NCBI GenBank assembly: GCA_014529385.2
Contig: CM043966.1
Coordinates: 85,059,087-85,123,086 of the forward strand
Length of the DNA: 64,000 bases
Source of the DNA: Adiantum capillus-veneris
Lineage: Eukaryota; Streptophyta; Polypodiopsida; Polypodiales; Pteridaceae
Direction of reading: 5' to 3'
Below the pieces are notes generated by a model, which did not search any database, was not told where the DNA came from, and saw only the letters and a program-made list of their open reading frames with translations. Below, piece by piece: positions 11,601 through 23,100 of the stretch (positions within the stretch are counted from its first letter, which is position 1; every line of letters starts with the position of its first letter). The position numbers were made by a program, and so were the translations under genes.

Positions 11601-12485
11601 TGAAGCCCCGGAGTCTACTATCCAGGAATTAGACACATTGTCTAATGAGAGAATTAGAGCATCTTGCTCTACTTTACCTGCCACATTGGCCTCCGATGTT
11701 GGCTTGTTGGCTTGAGACTCTGTCTCCTTCTTCTTCTTGGACGAGCAATCCTTCTTGACGTGGCCCTTCTTGCCGCAGTTCCAACATTCAAGAACTGACT
11801 TTGTGCGTGACTTGCTTCGCCTTGAGCGATCACGACCCTTTTGGTTTTTGAACCTCTCCTTAGGCCTTCCTCTTGTTTCCACTGATAGTGCAGCACTTGA
11901 TGATTCTCCTGTGCTTCTCCTTCGCATTTCCTCGCTTAGGAGAACACCCACAACATCATCAAACTTAAGAGTATTTGTGCCAGAGATAGAATTACTTACA
12001 GCCATCACAAGGCTGTCCCAACTATCCGGTAGAGATGATAGTATAAGGAGAGCTCGCACTTCATCATCGAAATTGATTTTCACTGATCAAAGTTGACTTA
12101 TGTTTGTGTTAAAGTCGTTTAGGTGTTCTGCAACTGAACCATTCTCTGCCATCTTTAGATTGAACAAGCGCTTCATAAGAAATACCTTATTGGATGCCGA
12201 TGGTTTCTCGTAGAAGTCGTCAAGTGACTTCATCAAGTCCTCCGTGGTCTTCATCTCCGAAACATTGAAGGCCACCGTTGACGCCAAGCTTAACCAGATT
12301 GTTCCCAGTGCCTTTCGATCAAGGACAATCCATGCTTCATCTGCCATTGTTGCGGGCTTCTTCGCAAGACCGCCTAGTGGCAAATAGAGGTCCTTCTGGT
12401 AGAGATAGTCTTCAATCTCCATCTTCCAATGTTGGTAGTTTTTGCCATTGAACTTCTCAATCTTGAGCTTCCCTTCCTCCGCCAT
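8604..12485 (-). pseudogene. Copia-1 gag-pol polyprotein, two nonsense codons
   Basis: One frame of about 1294 codons from the ATG at 12485, chosen because it starts MAEEGKLKIEKF as in Copia-2. Order: UBN2-type gag, zinc knuckle CWNCGKKGHVKKDC (about residue 235), protease DSGASFH (about 291), integrase zinc motif HX3H..CX2C and core (LVHSDVWGP, RSDNGGEY, QQNGIS), reverse transcriptase with YVDD (9566-9555), and RNase H (TEAEYVA, YSDSQSA). TGA stops at 12089-12087 and 10838-10836 are the only breaks; catalytic residues look intact. Compared with Copia-2 about 60 bases before the polypurine tract are deleted, so the frame now runs into the tract and ends inside the LTR. Confidence 0.92.
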
Positions 12486-12544
12486 AACTCCCACTCAATT
12501 CAAGGAATCCTTTCTTTGAGATAATTTAGCTACGAGCAAACCTT

Positions 12545-12556
12545 GCTCTGATACCA
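12545..12556 (-). other. Primer binding site (tRNA-Met), Copia-1
   Basis: The minus strand reads TGGTATCAGAGC, two bases downstream of the 5' LTR end. This is the usual Copia minus-strand DNA primer site. Confidence 0.92.
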
Positions 12557-12558
12557 GT

Positions 12559-13359
12559 TGTTAGGAAATAAGACATAGCTAAATAGATTTTTGAGTAGAT
12601 TACTTAATGGAGAGAGATAGATTTCACACACAAGAGATTATAGAGTAGAGAGAGAGAGAGAGAGAGAACACACGATATACGTGGTTCACCCAATGTGGGC
12701 TACATCCATGGGAAAGCAGCCACTCAATGGCTTTAGCACTTCAAAAGAAGAAGTAGTTTACAAAGGGATTAAACCCTTGATAGAGCTCCCGCCTTGCTTC
12801 ACTCTCACCACCTCACACTCACCTTGTTGCATCAACTTCACACTATGAAATGTGTGTAGAAATTGCCTCCTTTTATAGGCCAAAAGGGCTGCCCTCTCTT
12901 ATGAGAGACAGCCATGTGTAGCCGCCCTTGTGCGAATAAGTCCAAATCGGACCCTCCAATCCGCCCATGTGTGGCCTCCCTTGAGAAGACAAGTCCGCTT
13001 TTGAATTCATCCACCGGCCATTGAATCCGGCCACCGGCCACCGGCCATTGACTTCCGACCATCGGCCACCGGCCATTGACTTCCGACCACCGGCCATCGG
13101 CCATTAACTACCGGCCACCGGCCAACCGACCGGTTGTTTTCCGACCACTTTCTGGTCGCCGTCCGGCCATAATATTCCGGCGAAAATGAATATTCCGACG
13201 AAAAAAAAAGTCTCGGGGGCCTCCGTCCCCGAGGCCTCTAAAGTTGCCCCTGATTCTTGTCCGTGAAAATTTTGGTTTCCGGTGAGTGATTTTCCTTCAC
13301 GCACGATGGCTTCTCCTCATAATGGGGGCCTTACAAATGTGCGCTTTTACCACAGAAAA
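12559..13359 (-). repeat. 5' LTR of Copia-1, outer end truncated
   Basis: It matches the 3' LTR from TGTTAGG through CCACAGAAAA and then switches abruptly to Gypsy-A integrase sequence. The last ~33 bases found in the other LTR are missing, and so is the start of U3. A TATA box lies at 12877-12871 (minus). It contains a stretch around 13185-13245 (poly-A/TCTCGGGGGCCTC) that the 3' LTR lacks but the Copia-2 LTRs share, so the two LTRs also differ by internal indels. Confidence 0.88.
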
Positions 13360-15469
13360 GCCCTCTTGCAATATTTTATGTAGCATGATTTCCATGGCAA
13401 AATGGCCATCACATGAACCTTCATGATTTTCTTCCAGAATTTTGTAAATTTCTTCCTTTCAGGGCACTCGACGTAACACCAGATCACTACCCTTCATAAA
13501 CAGCACATCTCCCAGTATCTTGTACTTTCTTGTTCTTCTCATAAACGCATATTTTTTGGATGACAATAAATCAGCAAGCAAGACACCTGTCATCAAGAAA
13601 TCTTCTTCTTTTGCCAAAAATTCTTTGCCATGACACAACGGTGCATCTGCTTTTAACACAAAGACAAAAGTGATCATCCCTTGAGCTGCTTCATGTGCTT
13701 CTTCATTCAAAGATCTATCGATATGATGCAAGCTCCAAGCTTCAAACCTCTTCAGTTAAGCTTTCACTCTTGAACACAAATTCTTCAATTTGGGATTTTT
13801 GTTCTTCCACACTCCCAGCACTTGTTTCACTACCAGTAATGCATCTCTTTTAATCCATAAACGTCTTATCTTGAGTTCCAAAAATATATATAAGCCACTC
13901 TCAAGAGCCATGTACTCTGCTTTATTGTTACTCTTTGCATCCAGTTCTAATCCTTTCTTTCTCACTAGATTCCCCTGTGCATCATAAATGACTATTCCCC
14001 CAGAGGCAGCATCAAGGATTTTTTGGTATGAACCATCAAATAACAACAGTGAAGCATCTGGAATTTCAACAATTTCCACCTTCTTCCTTTGAACTGACTC
14101 CTCTTTAACCAACACAGGAGTCTCCTTGTAGGTAAGAAAATCTGCCAAGGTGGCACGTGTACTTTCTTCTACCAGGAAAGCAAACTGGAAATCTTGAAGT
14201 TCAATAACCCACTGCATAACTGTTTTTGAAATATTAGAGTTATTGAACAACTGTGGAAATAAAGAGTAACTAGTCAGAAAAGTGAATGGTCTCTGCAAAA
14301 AATAATGCCTGAACCTATGACAAGCATAGGCCATACTGACCATAATTAACTCAACCTCTAAAAAACCTTTCTCATGAGGAGTCTTAACCCTACTAGCATA
14401 GTACACATGTTTCATATACTGTGATTCCTTCCCTTTTTGTAGCAACATAGCCCCAATAGCATCCGCCCCACTGAAGGATTAACATAGAAGTCCTTCTGCA
14501 AATCAGGAGCTTGCATAACAGGTAAGGTACTTAACACCTCTTTCACTTTATCAAAAACCTCTTCACACTCAAAGGTCCACTCTAAAGGATCATTCTTGGC
14601 AGCACTTTGCAATGGATATAACAAGTGAGACACCAAAGGTATGAATCGAGATAAATACTTCACTTTCTGGATAAAAGTAGCCAATTGTTTTGTCTTCTTT
14701 GGTGATGATAACAATAACAAAGCTTCTACCTTCTCCAGATCAGCTTTAATTCCATTTTTAGATATGACATGTCCAAGTAACTTGACCCTGGGTTGTGCTA
14801 AGTGACATTTTTTTGGATTCAATTGACCTCCACATTCACCATCTCTAGCAAATGTCATTTCAAGCTTCTGAATGTGATCCTTTCGTGAACTGTATACACA
14901 AAAATCATCAATGAACCCTTTGACAAACTTCCCAAGGAAAGGAGTAAACACCCAATCCACCTTTCGTTCATAAGATCCTGATCCATTTATAAGGCCAAAG
15001 AGAAGATAGAAAAAGCAGAAGCAGCCCCAAGGAGTAATGAATGTTTTCTTCTTCTTATCTTCCAAGGAAAGTAAAAGCTGAAAATACCCAGAATACCCAC
15101 CATCACAAACACTATACCTCTCAAAACCAGCCACACCAAATCCAAAAGCTGATCAATAAAAGGTAATGGTAAGGATCTTTCTTGGTCACTATGTTTAAAG
15201 ATTTGTAATCAATAAAAACCCTCCAACGTCCATCCTTTTTAGCAGTAACCACTACAGGGCTCACCCACTCTGCATCACTAACTGGTGTTATAAAGCCAAC
15301 ATCCATCAACCTCTTCTTTCAATGCAATCATCTGCTCTTTACCCATTCTTCTTAATTTTTGTCTTACTGGCTTGGCACATTCAACCAATTCAATCTTGAC
15401 AGGGTCTCCAACAAAGCCCTGAATCTCCTGATATGACGTAATGAAAAGATTTGGAAACTTGTCAAGCAT
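13360..15469 (-). pseudogene. Gypsy-A reverse transcriptase, two RNase H domains, integrase start
   Basis: 15469-14412 gives the reverse transcriptase: GKEQMIALKEEV, WVSPVVVTAKKDGRWRVFIDY, YSGYFQLLLSLED and FIDDFCVYSS (the FxDD active site), then a connection block. 14448-13756 gives the element's own RNase H (YASRVKTPHEKGF), then a second RNase H (LLLFDGSYQK, SNNKAEYMALESGL, KRDALLVVKQ), characteristic of Tat-lineage Gypsy elements. 13731-13360 starts the integrase. Frame changes near 15300, 15130 and 14440 and stops near 13755 and 13459 break it. Order and homology match Gypsy-B throughout. Confidence 0.85.
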
Positions 15470-15671
15470 CTTTCAATATTCTTCCCTTTCTTCTTGAGTC
15501 AAGTTCGTGCTTAGGATACTTTGAATGAACCCCTTTTTCACAGATAATTCTTGCTTTGGTTGCATCAAGTCTTCCAATTTCTCTAAACGGCTAGTATTGC
15601 TCACGTCTTAAGAGACTTGTAAAACTTTAGCCATCTCCTTTTCCTCATCCTCCAGAAGCAAAAAAGCAATT

Positions 15672-15898
15672 GTTGGAATTAGGGTTGCAGAGAAACACAT
15701 ACATCTTGGACAAGACGAAGGAAGCTCAAGGCACACAATAGAGAGTGTGTTACTTAGTGTGCAATGGAAAAGATAGATAGCCCTAGAGTGATGGGCGTAT
15801 ATACAATGCACGGGGGAAAAAACCTCCTAAAGAGGGAAAAAATACCCCGGCGGTCCTAGTGTGTTCACACACATCACTACCACATGTATATGGTAACA
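15672..15898 (-). repeat. 3' LTR of Copia-3
   Basis: It runs TGTTGGAATTAGGG ... TATGGTAACA (plus orientation), 227 bp. It differs from the 20674 copy at a handful of positions. Confidence 0.92.
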
Positions 15899-15910
15899 AA
15901 TCCCCCCTGG
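15899..15910 (-). other. Polypurine tract, Copia-3
   Basis: The minus strand reads CCAGGGGGGATT immediately before the 3' LTR, the place and composition expected for the plus-strand DNA primer. Confidence 0.8.
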
Positions 15911-15973
15911 AGTGATGCGGTGAATGAGAGCTGGCACATGAGTAATGGGAAGTGCCATGCCCTAAGGACATGA

Positions 15974-18900
15974 TCAATCCACAAAGGGGAGTAAGCCCAA
16001 AGCTTTGCGGACAGCTTCAAGCTTCTCATGAGACAATGCCTTTGTGAAAATATCTGCAAGGTTTTCCTGTGTTGGGACATAAGCCAAGCTGATCTCTCCT
16101 GCTGCTGAGAGCCTCTCCCTGACATAGTGGTAATGCACCTCAATGTGCTTTGTGCGAGCATGAAAAAATGGGTTCCTCGCAACTGCCAATGCACTCTGAC
16201 TGTCAGTGTAGATAGTGTTGGTAGTGTCCTGTCCAACACCCAAATCATCCATAAGGCGTCTAAGCCATACACACTCAACCGAATCTGTGAAGACTTCCCT
16301 GTACTCAGCCTCACAACTCAAAGTGGCCACAGTAGGTTGCTTCTTGCTCAACCATGATATACATGAACTGCCAAGCATGAAACAAAAACCACTTGTGGAC
16401 ACTCGCGTGTCAAAACAACCAGCCCAATCTGAGTCCGAAAAAGCATGTAAGTCTGGCGACAATGATCCCCCCTTGGGATAAAACAAGTCAAGATGTAAAG
16501 TGCCACTAAGGTAGCGAAAAATCCTCTTGACATCCTGCCAATGCTTAGACCCTGGGCTATGCATAAGTTTGCTGACCTGTGAGACTGCAAACTGAATATT
16601 CGGCCTCGTTTTGCATACATTTAAATGAGGCAGCCAACAGTAGTTTGGTAAAGAGTAACATCAGCAGGATCGCCAAAATCATGTAGAGTCAACTTCAAAC
16701 CTGTTTCCATGGGAGTGGCAATAGGTTTGCAATCCTCAAGTCCAAATTTACGTAGCAATGTCTCTATGTAACTTTTCTGACACAAGGCAATACCACCATC
16801 ACACTGCCTAAACCGTATACCCAAGTAATGATGCAACAGCCCCAAATCTTTCATCTTGAAAGTAACATTCAAATCAGCCTTAAATTCAGCAATATGTCTC
16901 TCATTTGGTCCAGTGATCAGCAAGTCATCAACATAAAGAACCACCATGAGAAGTACATCACCCTCACGCTTTACATACAATGTGCTTTCTGTTGGACTGT
17001 TACGAAAGCCTCATTTAACCAAATGAGTGTGAGATTTCTCATACCAAGCATGAGGAGATTGCTTCAACCCATACAAAGCCTTCTTACATGTGCACACTTT
17101 GTCCTCTTGTCCTTTTATGACAAAACCACGAGGCTGCGTTACATAAACTTCCTCAAATCTGTCACCATTCAAGAAAGCAGTAACAATGTCTGATTGATGT
17201 ACATCCCAACCAAAATGAGCTCCCAATGCACATAGAAAACGTACAGTAGTCATACGACAAGTGGGAGAAAAAGTCTCTTCATAATCTATGCCTTTTTGCT
17301 ATGCATAACCTTTTGCAACAAGTCGAGCCTTATGGTGATCGATCTCACCATCCGGCTTGCGTTTCAACTTGTAAACCCACTTCGTACCAATGGCCTTTTT
17401 GCCAGGAGGCAAATCACATAAAGTCTATGTGTCATTTGAACTATGAGTGCATCATATTCTGATTGCATGGCAGCCATCCAATTTTTTGAATTCTGTGCTT
17501 CATCAAAAGACAGAGGCTCCTCAACATCATGTAAGCTAGACACAGCCAAAGCATAACAATCCGATGCATAAGATGCATGGCAAGAGCCTGAACGAGTACG
17601 ACTAGACAAAGGTGCATCCAATTTATTGTCACGCAAAGTGTGCACCATCCATTTTGGCATACCTCTAGCCTGCTCATTTTTAGCCTTTTCCTCATCAAGT
17701 ACATCTTGTACATCTGCATCAGTAATAGGATGATCTAAAACATTTTCAGAAACCCCCATAGGCTGTACATTTGCCTCATTGGAACTTACATTCGTATTTC
17801 CACCACTGAAAAGAGGCAACGAAGTGTCATAAATGTCCTGTGAGCTTACATTACTGTCTCTAGTACATGACAACAAGGGCTGAACAGGAGCTTCCACAAA
17901 CACTACATCCCAAGAAACCAGAATACGTTTTGTTTGCGGATGATACAACCGGTAACCTTTGCTTTTAGCACTATAACCAACAAAAATACATTTGACAGCC
18001 TTATCATCCAATTTTTTGTGTTGCACTTGTGGCACCAAAGCATATGCCAAACAGCCAGAAACACGCATGTGCTTAATAGAAGGCTTTCTATCATGCCATG
18101 CTTCATATGGAGTAATAGACTGCAATAGAAGGCTTTCTATCATGCCATGCTTCATATGGAGTAACAGACTGCAAAGCTTTCGTAGGACACTTGTTAAGTA
18201 CATAAGTGGCACACATGATGGCCTCAAGCCAAAAACAATGCGGCAAAGCTTGACTTTTGACCATACATCGTGTCATTTCCATCAGTGACCTGTTTTTCCT
18301 CTCAGCAACACCATTTTTCTGAGGTGTATAAGGCACTGTACATTGGTGTTTTATCCCACGACTAGCCAGAAATTCATTAAATTCATGAGACATATACTCC
18401 CCCCTCGATCGGAACGGAGGGTGCCCATAGTACATTTCGAGACATTTTTAGCCATAGCCAGAAATTGTTTGAAGCACATAAAAACTTTGCACTTTGCTTT
18501 AAGCGTAAATACCCATGCATGCCTGGAGTAATCATCAATGAAAGTCACGAAGTACAGGTAATTTCCCAAGGACGGAGTTTGCATGGGCCACAAACATCAT
18601 TATGCACAAGCTGCTCTGCATGTGACCCGAACTGAACCATCCTTTGGAAATTTAGAACACTGCATCTTACCCAAAATACAGTCTTCACAAACATGATTGA
18701 TAGGTGCTTCAAGAGGCGGCAAAGAAGCAACCATATCAGATTTCTGCAAACGCAGCAAACTGGCAAAATTCAGATGACCAAAACATGCATGCCAAAGTTT
18801 TGCATCTGGAATAGCCCTTGAATCTGCAACAGCATTTGCAAAATTTCGTCCACGCTTGTCATACAAAGTGAGCTTATACAGCCCACGACACAAAAGGCCA

Positions 18901-20311
18901 GATGCAACAATTTCATCACCAAATGTGAGATCATGAACTGTACATTTGTCATCCACAAATTTGACTACAAGTCCAAGTCTAGCAAGTGCGGATACAGACA
19001 AGAGATTCTTCTTGATCCCAGGTACATAAAGTGCATCAACAAGTGTGAAGGAGCTGCAATTAGCAGCAGTGAACACAATCTTTCCAACTCCCTGAACTGG
19101 ATAAGAGGCGTTGTTGGCACAAGTGACGGAAATCCCATGAGGGACAGACTCGAGAGAGGTAAACAATTCACGATGTGAGGTAATGTGCTTTGTAGCACCA
19201 CTGTCGAAATACCACACATGTGAATCTGCAGCAACTGACAAGCATGCATCATGGACAACAAGATTGTAACTGCACTCTGTGCTAAAAGCCCATTCTGCAT
19301 CAACATCAGCATTACAGTCTCCTTTCACAGAAGACTCAACAATGGCTGCATTTGTAGTGGAACCAACATTTGCAGTGGAACCACCCTCTTTCTTCTTAGC
19401 CTCTTTGGCCTTCAACTTAGGACACGACTTGATCAAGTGATCATTAGCTTTACAATAATGGCAACGCATCTTCTTTTTGCCCTTATCACCAGAATTTCCA
19501 GACGAAGTGCTGCCAGCAGAAGCATTAGGAAGAGTATTTTTGCCGCTCATAGCAGAACCATAAGAAGTGGCTGCATTGTTGTTACCACCCTTTTTTTGAG
19601 AAGCAATAAAAGCCTCTTCAATTGCACGCTGCCTAGTCCTGTTTTTTCTGGAAAGTGACTCTTGCAATAGAAATGTGCATAATGCATCAAACTTGACAAC
19701 TTCAGGATTTCCTTGGGTCATAAGTCTCCAAGTACTAGCAAAAGTCTGGTAAGAATCTGGTAAGGCATCAAGAACAGTCTACACAAGGGAACTATCTGAA
19801 ATCACTTCACCTGCAGAAATAAGTTGCTCATTGATATCCTTGACACTAGCAAGGAAAGTGTCCATATCATCTTCCTCATGCATAATCTTTGACTCCAGCT
19901 CTTTACGCAGCAAAGCAATTTAGCCTCATTGCGACTTGCATAAAGACCAGCCAAAATATCCCAAGCCTGTTTTGCAGATTTTGCTGAACGGATGTGAGGA
20001 ACAATGGTGCGCTTTACAGACAACACAATCAATGCATGAACCTGCGCATCCTTAACATCCCAAAAAGCTTGTTCTGTCGTAGGCAAAACAACTCTAACAG
20101 CAGCAATCGTTGCAGCAAGACCTGCAACATCCTCAACATCGCCTACATCTTCAGAACCAAGACGTACATCAATGCCCTGCACAATGTTCCCGACGCCCTT
20201 TGACACAAGAACATGTTGCATCATATAAGCCCACATAGGGTAGTTGTCCCCATCCAACCTGTCCTCAGCAGCAAACATCTTGAACACATCTGTGTTGTTG
20301 TTGTCAGCCAT
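15974..20311 (-). pseudogene. Copia-3 gag-pol polyprotein, multiply broken
   Basis: It starts at ATG 20311 (MADNNNTDVF, DGDNYPMWAY). Gag runs to a zinc knuckle CHYCKANDHLIKSC near 19470; the protease has WYFDSGATKH near 19205; integrase follows (HLNFASLLRLQ, CEDCILGK, KNGVAERKN), then reverse transcriptase with YVDDLLI (16940-16920) and RNase H (SDSDWAGC, SCEAEY, YTDSQSAL) to a stop at 15974. Breaks seen: 1-base loss near 19920, TAG at 19781, frameshifts near 18630 and 18575, another near 18435, a 49-bp tandem duplication at 18075-18172, TAG near 17300, a stop near 17011 and a frameshift near 16600. Clearly inactive, though the reverse transcriptase active site is kept. Confidence 0.9.
18075..18172. 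repeat. 49-bp tandem duplication in Copia-3 integrase
   Basis: Two adjacent copies start at 18075 and 18124 (both AATAGAAGGCTTTCTATC...). They differ at one position (AATAGAC versus AACAGAC). 49 is not a multiple of three, so the duplication shifts the frame inside the stretch that reads TPYEAWHDRKPSI. Confidence 0.95.
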
Positions 20312-20659
20312 GGTAAATGCTGCCCCTGATGTGAAGACTGCCCAAAAATAGGAGAAACGGAGCGGGAACAACACGTGCTATATAGCACAAACCGTAGAAG
20401 ACTATAAGGCACCTGTTATGCAAAAAACGGCACTCACAAAAATTTTGCACAAAATGAAGAAATAGCATGTGCATTACTGCCTGTAGTGGAAACGGAGGCT
20501 GAAATGAGCCCAAATCAAAAATCTGAGCAGACCAAGCTCTACGAGATCTCCCAAAATATTTGTTGACCTACGAACGCTCGCCTAAGCTCACTGAAATTGG
20601 ATAAAGTGAGCAGGCGTGTGCTGGAGCAGCTGGCGAGTAAGCCCGAGAGGACGTGACCT

Positions 20660-20671
20660 GCTCTTATACCA
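20660..20671 (-). other. Variant tRNA-Met primer binding site, Copia-3
   Basis: The minus strand reads TGGTATAAGAGC, differing from the usual TGGTATCAGAGC by one base, two bases from the LTR end. Confidence 0.85.
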
Positions 20672-20673
20672 AT

Positions 20674-20901
20674 TGTTGGAATTAGGGTTGCAGAGAAACA
20701 CACACAGCTTGGAGAAGACAAAGGAAGCTCAAGGCACACAATAGAGAGTGTGTTGCTTAGTGTGCAATGGAAAAGATAGATAGCCCTGGAGTGATGGGCG
20801 TATATACAATGCACGAGGGAAAAAACCTCCTAAACAGGGAAAAAATTCCCCGGTGGTCCTAGTGTGTTCACACACATCACTACCACATGTATGTGGTAAC
20901 A
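20674..20901 (-). repeat. 5' LTR of Copia-3
   Basis: It runs TGTTGGAATTAGGG ... TGTGGTAACA (plus orientation), 228 bp, pairing with 15672-15898. The TGTT/AACA termini are short inverted repeats. Confidence 0.92.
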
Positions 20902-20906
20902 GCAAC

Positions 20907-22790
20907 ATCACTTTCATCACTAGATCTTGAAGCAGAAACACTACTTCCAGTGTCATCATCAGAACTATCAACGCTTATCATTTCTGATTCATCATTTTCA
21001 GAGATATCCTCTAATGCAATCGGTTTCCTTGTGTTGATGTCAAACACTCTCTTTTCTCCCTTATTACTATACATAATGATAGTACCCCTGCCCCAGTCTT
21101 GCACTGCACCCACAGCTCTTAGACACGGCTGTCCCAAAATAAGGGGAAAAGCTCCCAACCCCACTGGCATAACAAGAAAATTCACTAAAGCTTTGACATT
21201 AAGAACATCTATGTCCAAGTTTCTGATTAGCCCCAAACATTTCACTTTGGTATGGTTAGCCAATCAGATTTTGAAACCAGAACTCCCACACATAACCAAA
21301 CCAAGCTTTTCAACACAAGATTGTGTTATAACACACATCTAGGCACGTCCATCTATGTAGGTTTAACCTAAATCCACACCCTTGTGCCATGCATCAACCA
21401 CAAGACAAATGTCGGGTGATTCTTCCAATGCCAACACTCGAACAAGACCATGCTTGGGTTCCTTCTCAATTGGATTAACCAACGATTTCCATTACCATTT
21501 CATCTTAGGTACCATGTTGATGAATTGACCAAATGTACAGTCAACTTTCCTGCTAATCAAATCCTCTTTCAAGATATATGCTTCTTGATCATCACCCAAT
21601 GGCCGATCAGCCACTTCAAACTTCCTGCGAGGTCTCCTCTTTCTCTTCACTTTAGCATCTTCACCTTCTTTCTCCTTTCCTTTCTTTTTGTTGGGACCGG
21701 CAGCATTGTGTGTTTTTTCTATCTTTCCAAGTGGCATGATATCATTTACTTTCTTCTCAAGTCGACAATACCCACATGATCACCAAAGGTTGCAGCTTGG
21801 TTTCCTGTATTCAAAGTTTGATTTGTACCTTGATTAGTTCTAATGTCCAAAGCATAATCATTATTTCTATTTGGGACCTGTTGGGGAAGTGGATACATGT
21901 CACCTCCCATCCTCATAGGCTTCATACACTGAGTCCTCAAATGACCTAGCTCCCCATAATTGTAACAAGTGGGAATAAACCTTCTAGGTGGCTCAAAACC
22001 ACCTCTTCCACGACCAACAACTACTGGGGGAGGTGTTACGAATGGATATTGAACAACTCCTCTTGCATCACCACCACCACGGCCTCGACCAGCTCCACGA
22101 ACATTAAGACGTAGTTCTTGCATCATTGTCATCATTTCCTGCGTGTTACATAGTAACTATTCAGTGTCTGTAGCCTTTGGAATAGGTTGGACTTCAACTT
22201 TAACGTGGTTCTCCTCTTCCTTACTACCATTCACCCATATGTTGATTGTTCTACCATATTCATTCAATCTCTGGGCTTTCCATTCTTTCTCCCTGGTAAT
22301 TGTAACAGCCTCTTCAAGGTGGCAGGTCTCTTCAATTGAACTTTAAACTTCAAGCTTTCCTTTAAATTTGCCACAAAGCGATCTTTCTTTAATATGGCTG
22401 GAGGAATCTCGTCTCCCAATGCTCGGGCCCATTTATCCCATAAACGGGTGAACTACATAACAAAGTCATCAACAATTTGAGTAGCTTTTTGAGTGTAACC
22501 CAAATTTCGTGCCAAACTTCATCAAGCACTTCAACACTCCTGTATTGTGCTAAAAAGGCAAGCTTCACATGGTTATAATCCAACACAGCCCCTGCCATCT
22601 GAGCTTGTACCACTTTTTCATAATTCTGTAACCAGGTTTTTGCTTCGTCCTGTAAACTGTATTGTAACAACCTCAACAATATAGCTGGGTCCTGAATACC
22701 CCGTAGCAAGCAATTAACTTCCAATTTCTTGATAAAACCATGTGCATTCTCAGTAGGCAATCCATGGAACTTAGAGAACTCGTCCGCCAT
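20907..22790 (-). pseudogene. Gypsy-A gag and protease region
   Basis: From ATG 22790 (MADEFSKFHGLPTENAH) the gag capsid shows LLRLLQYSLQDEAKTWL, the Retrotrans_gag signature. Frame changes follow near 22440-22140. Then comes an Arg/Gly-rich stretch (RGAGRGRGGGDARG) and a knuckle CYNYGELGHLRTQC (about 21965-21925), whose second Cys has become Tyr. 21737-21492 is a Lys-rich linker. 21263-20907 is the retropepsin C-terminal half (VKCLGLIRNLDIDV, LILGQPCLRAVGAVQDWG) followed by a Ser/Asp-rich linker that continues beyond Copia-3. The catalytic protease Asp is not visible. Confidence 0.75.
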
Positions 22791-23085
22791 ATTCGATTAC
22801 CACAACTTACATACACTTGACATCGTAGGTAAAGGGGGTTGTTGAAGGATCACTCTACACCTGTATCACCAAAGGGATCTCAACATTTGAGAATCCCCCA
22901 GCTCAATAAAACCTCACTTGACCCTCATCAAAGCAACAATCCAAAATTTATGACCGCTTCATGTGTTGCCCACAGTTTTCACATACATAGGCGGTTGTCC
23001 ATAAGGACCCACATCCAAAAACATTTCCTGTTTGCTTAGCACACCCATTATACAAGATTAAGAACAATCCGTTTCAATTTCCTCC

Positions 23086-23097
23086 GTGGGGGCACCA
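23086..23097 (-). other. Primer binding site of Gypsy-A
   Basis: The minus strand reads TGGTGCCCCCAC three bases after the LTR end. The identical 12-mer follows the LTR at 63459-63470. It resembles the TGGYGCCC-type primer sites of Tat/Ogre elements; which tRNA it pairs with is not determined here. Confidence 0.7.
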
Positions 23098-23100
23098 AAA

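Larger units (their letters stand above)
7858..13359 (-). mobile_element. Copia-1: nearly complete Ty1/Copia retrotransposon
   Basis: It has two LTRs (7858-8609 and 12559-13359), a tRNA-Met primer site, and one long gag-pol frame with only two in-frame stops. It is inserted in the integrase of Gypsy-A. The outer end of its 5' LTR lacks about 33 bases, together with about 15 bases of Gypsy-A, so no target duplication remains. It is the same family as Copia-2 (50962-56622) on the plus strand. Confidence 0.93.
15672..20901 (-). mobile_element. Copia-3: Ty1/Copia retrotransposon inserted in Gypsy-A
   Basis: Short LTRs of 227-228 bp flank a broken gag-pol, a polypurine tract (CCAGGGGGGATT, minus strand 15910-15899) and a variant primer site. 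Flanking pentamers are GCAAT (15667-15671) and GCAAC (20902-20906): a target duplication with one substitution. Removing the element rejoins the Gypsy-A reading ...SDESDV A FLLLEDEE..., which matches the same region of Gypsy-B. It is a different family from Copia-1/2. Confidence 0.92.
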
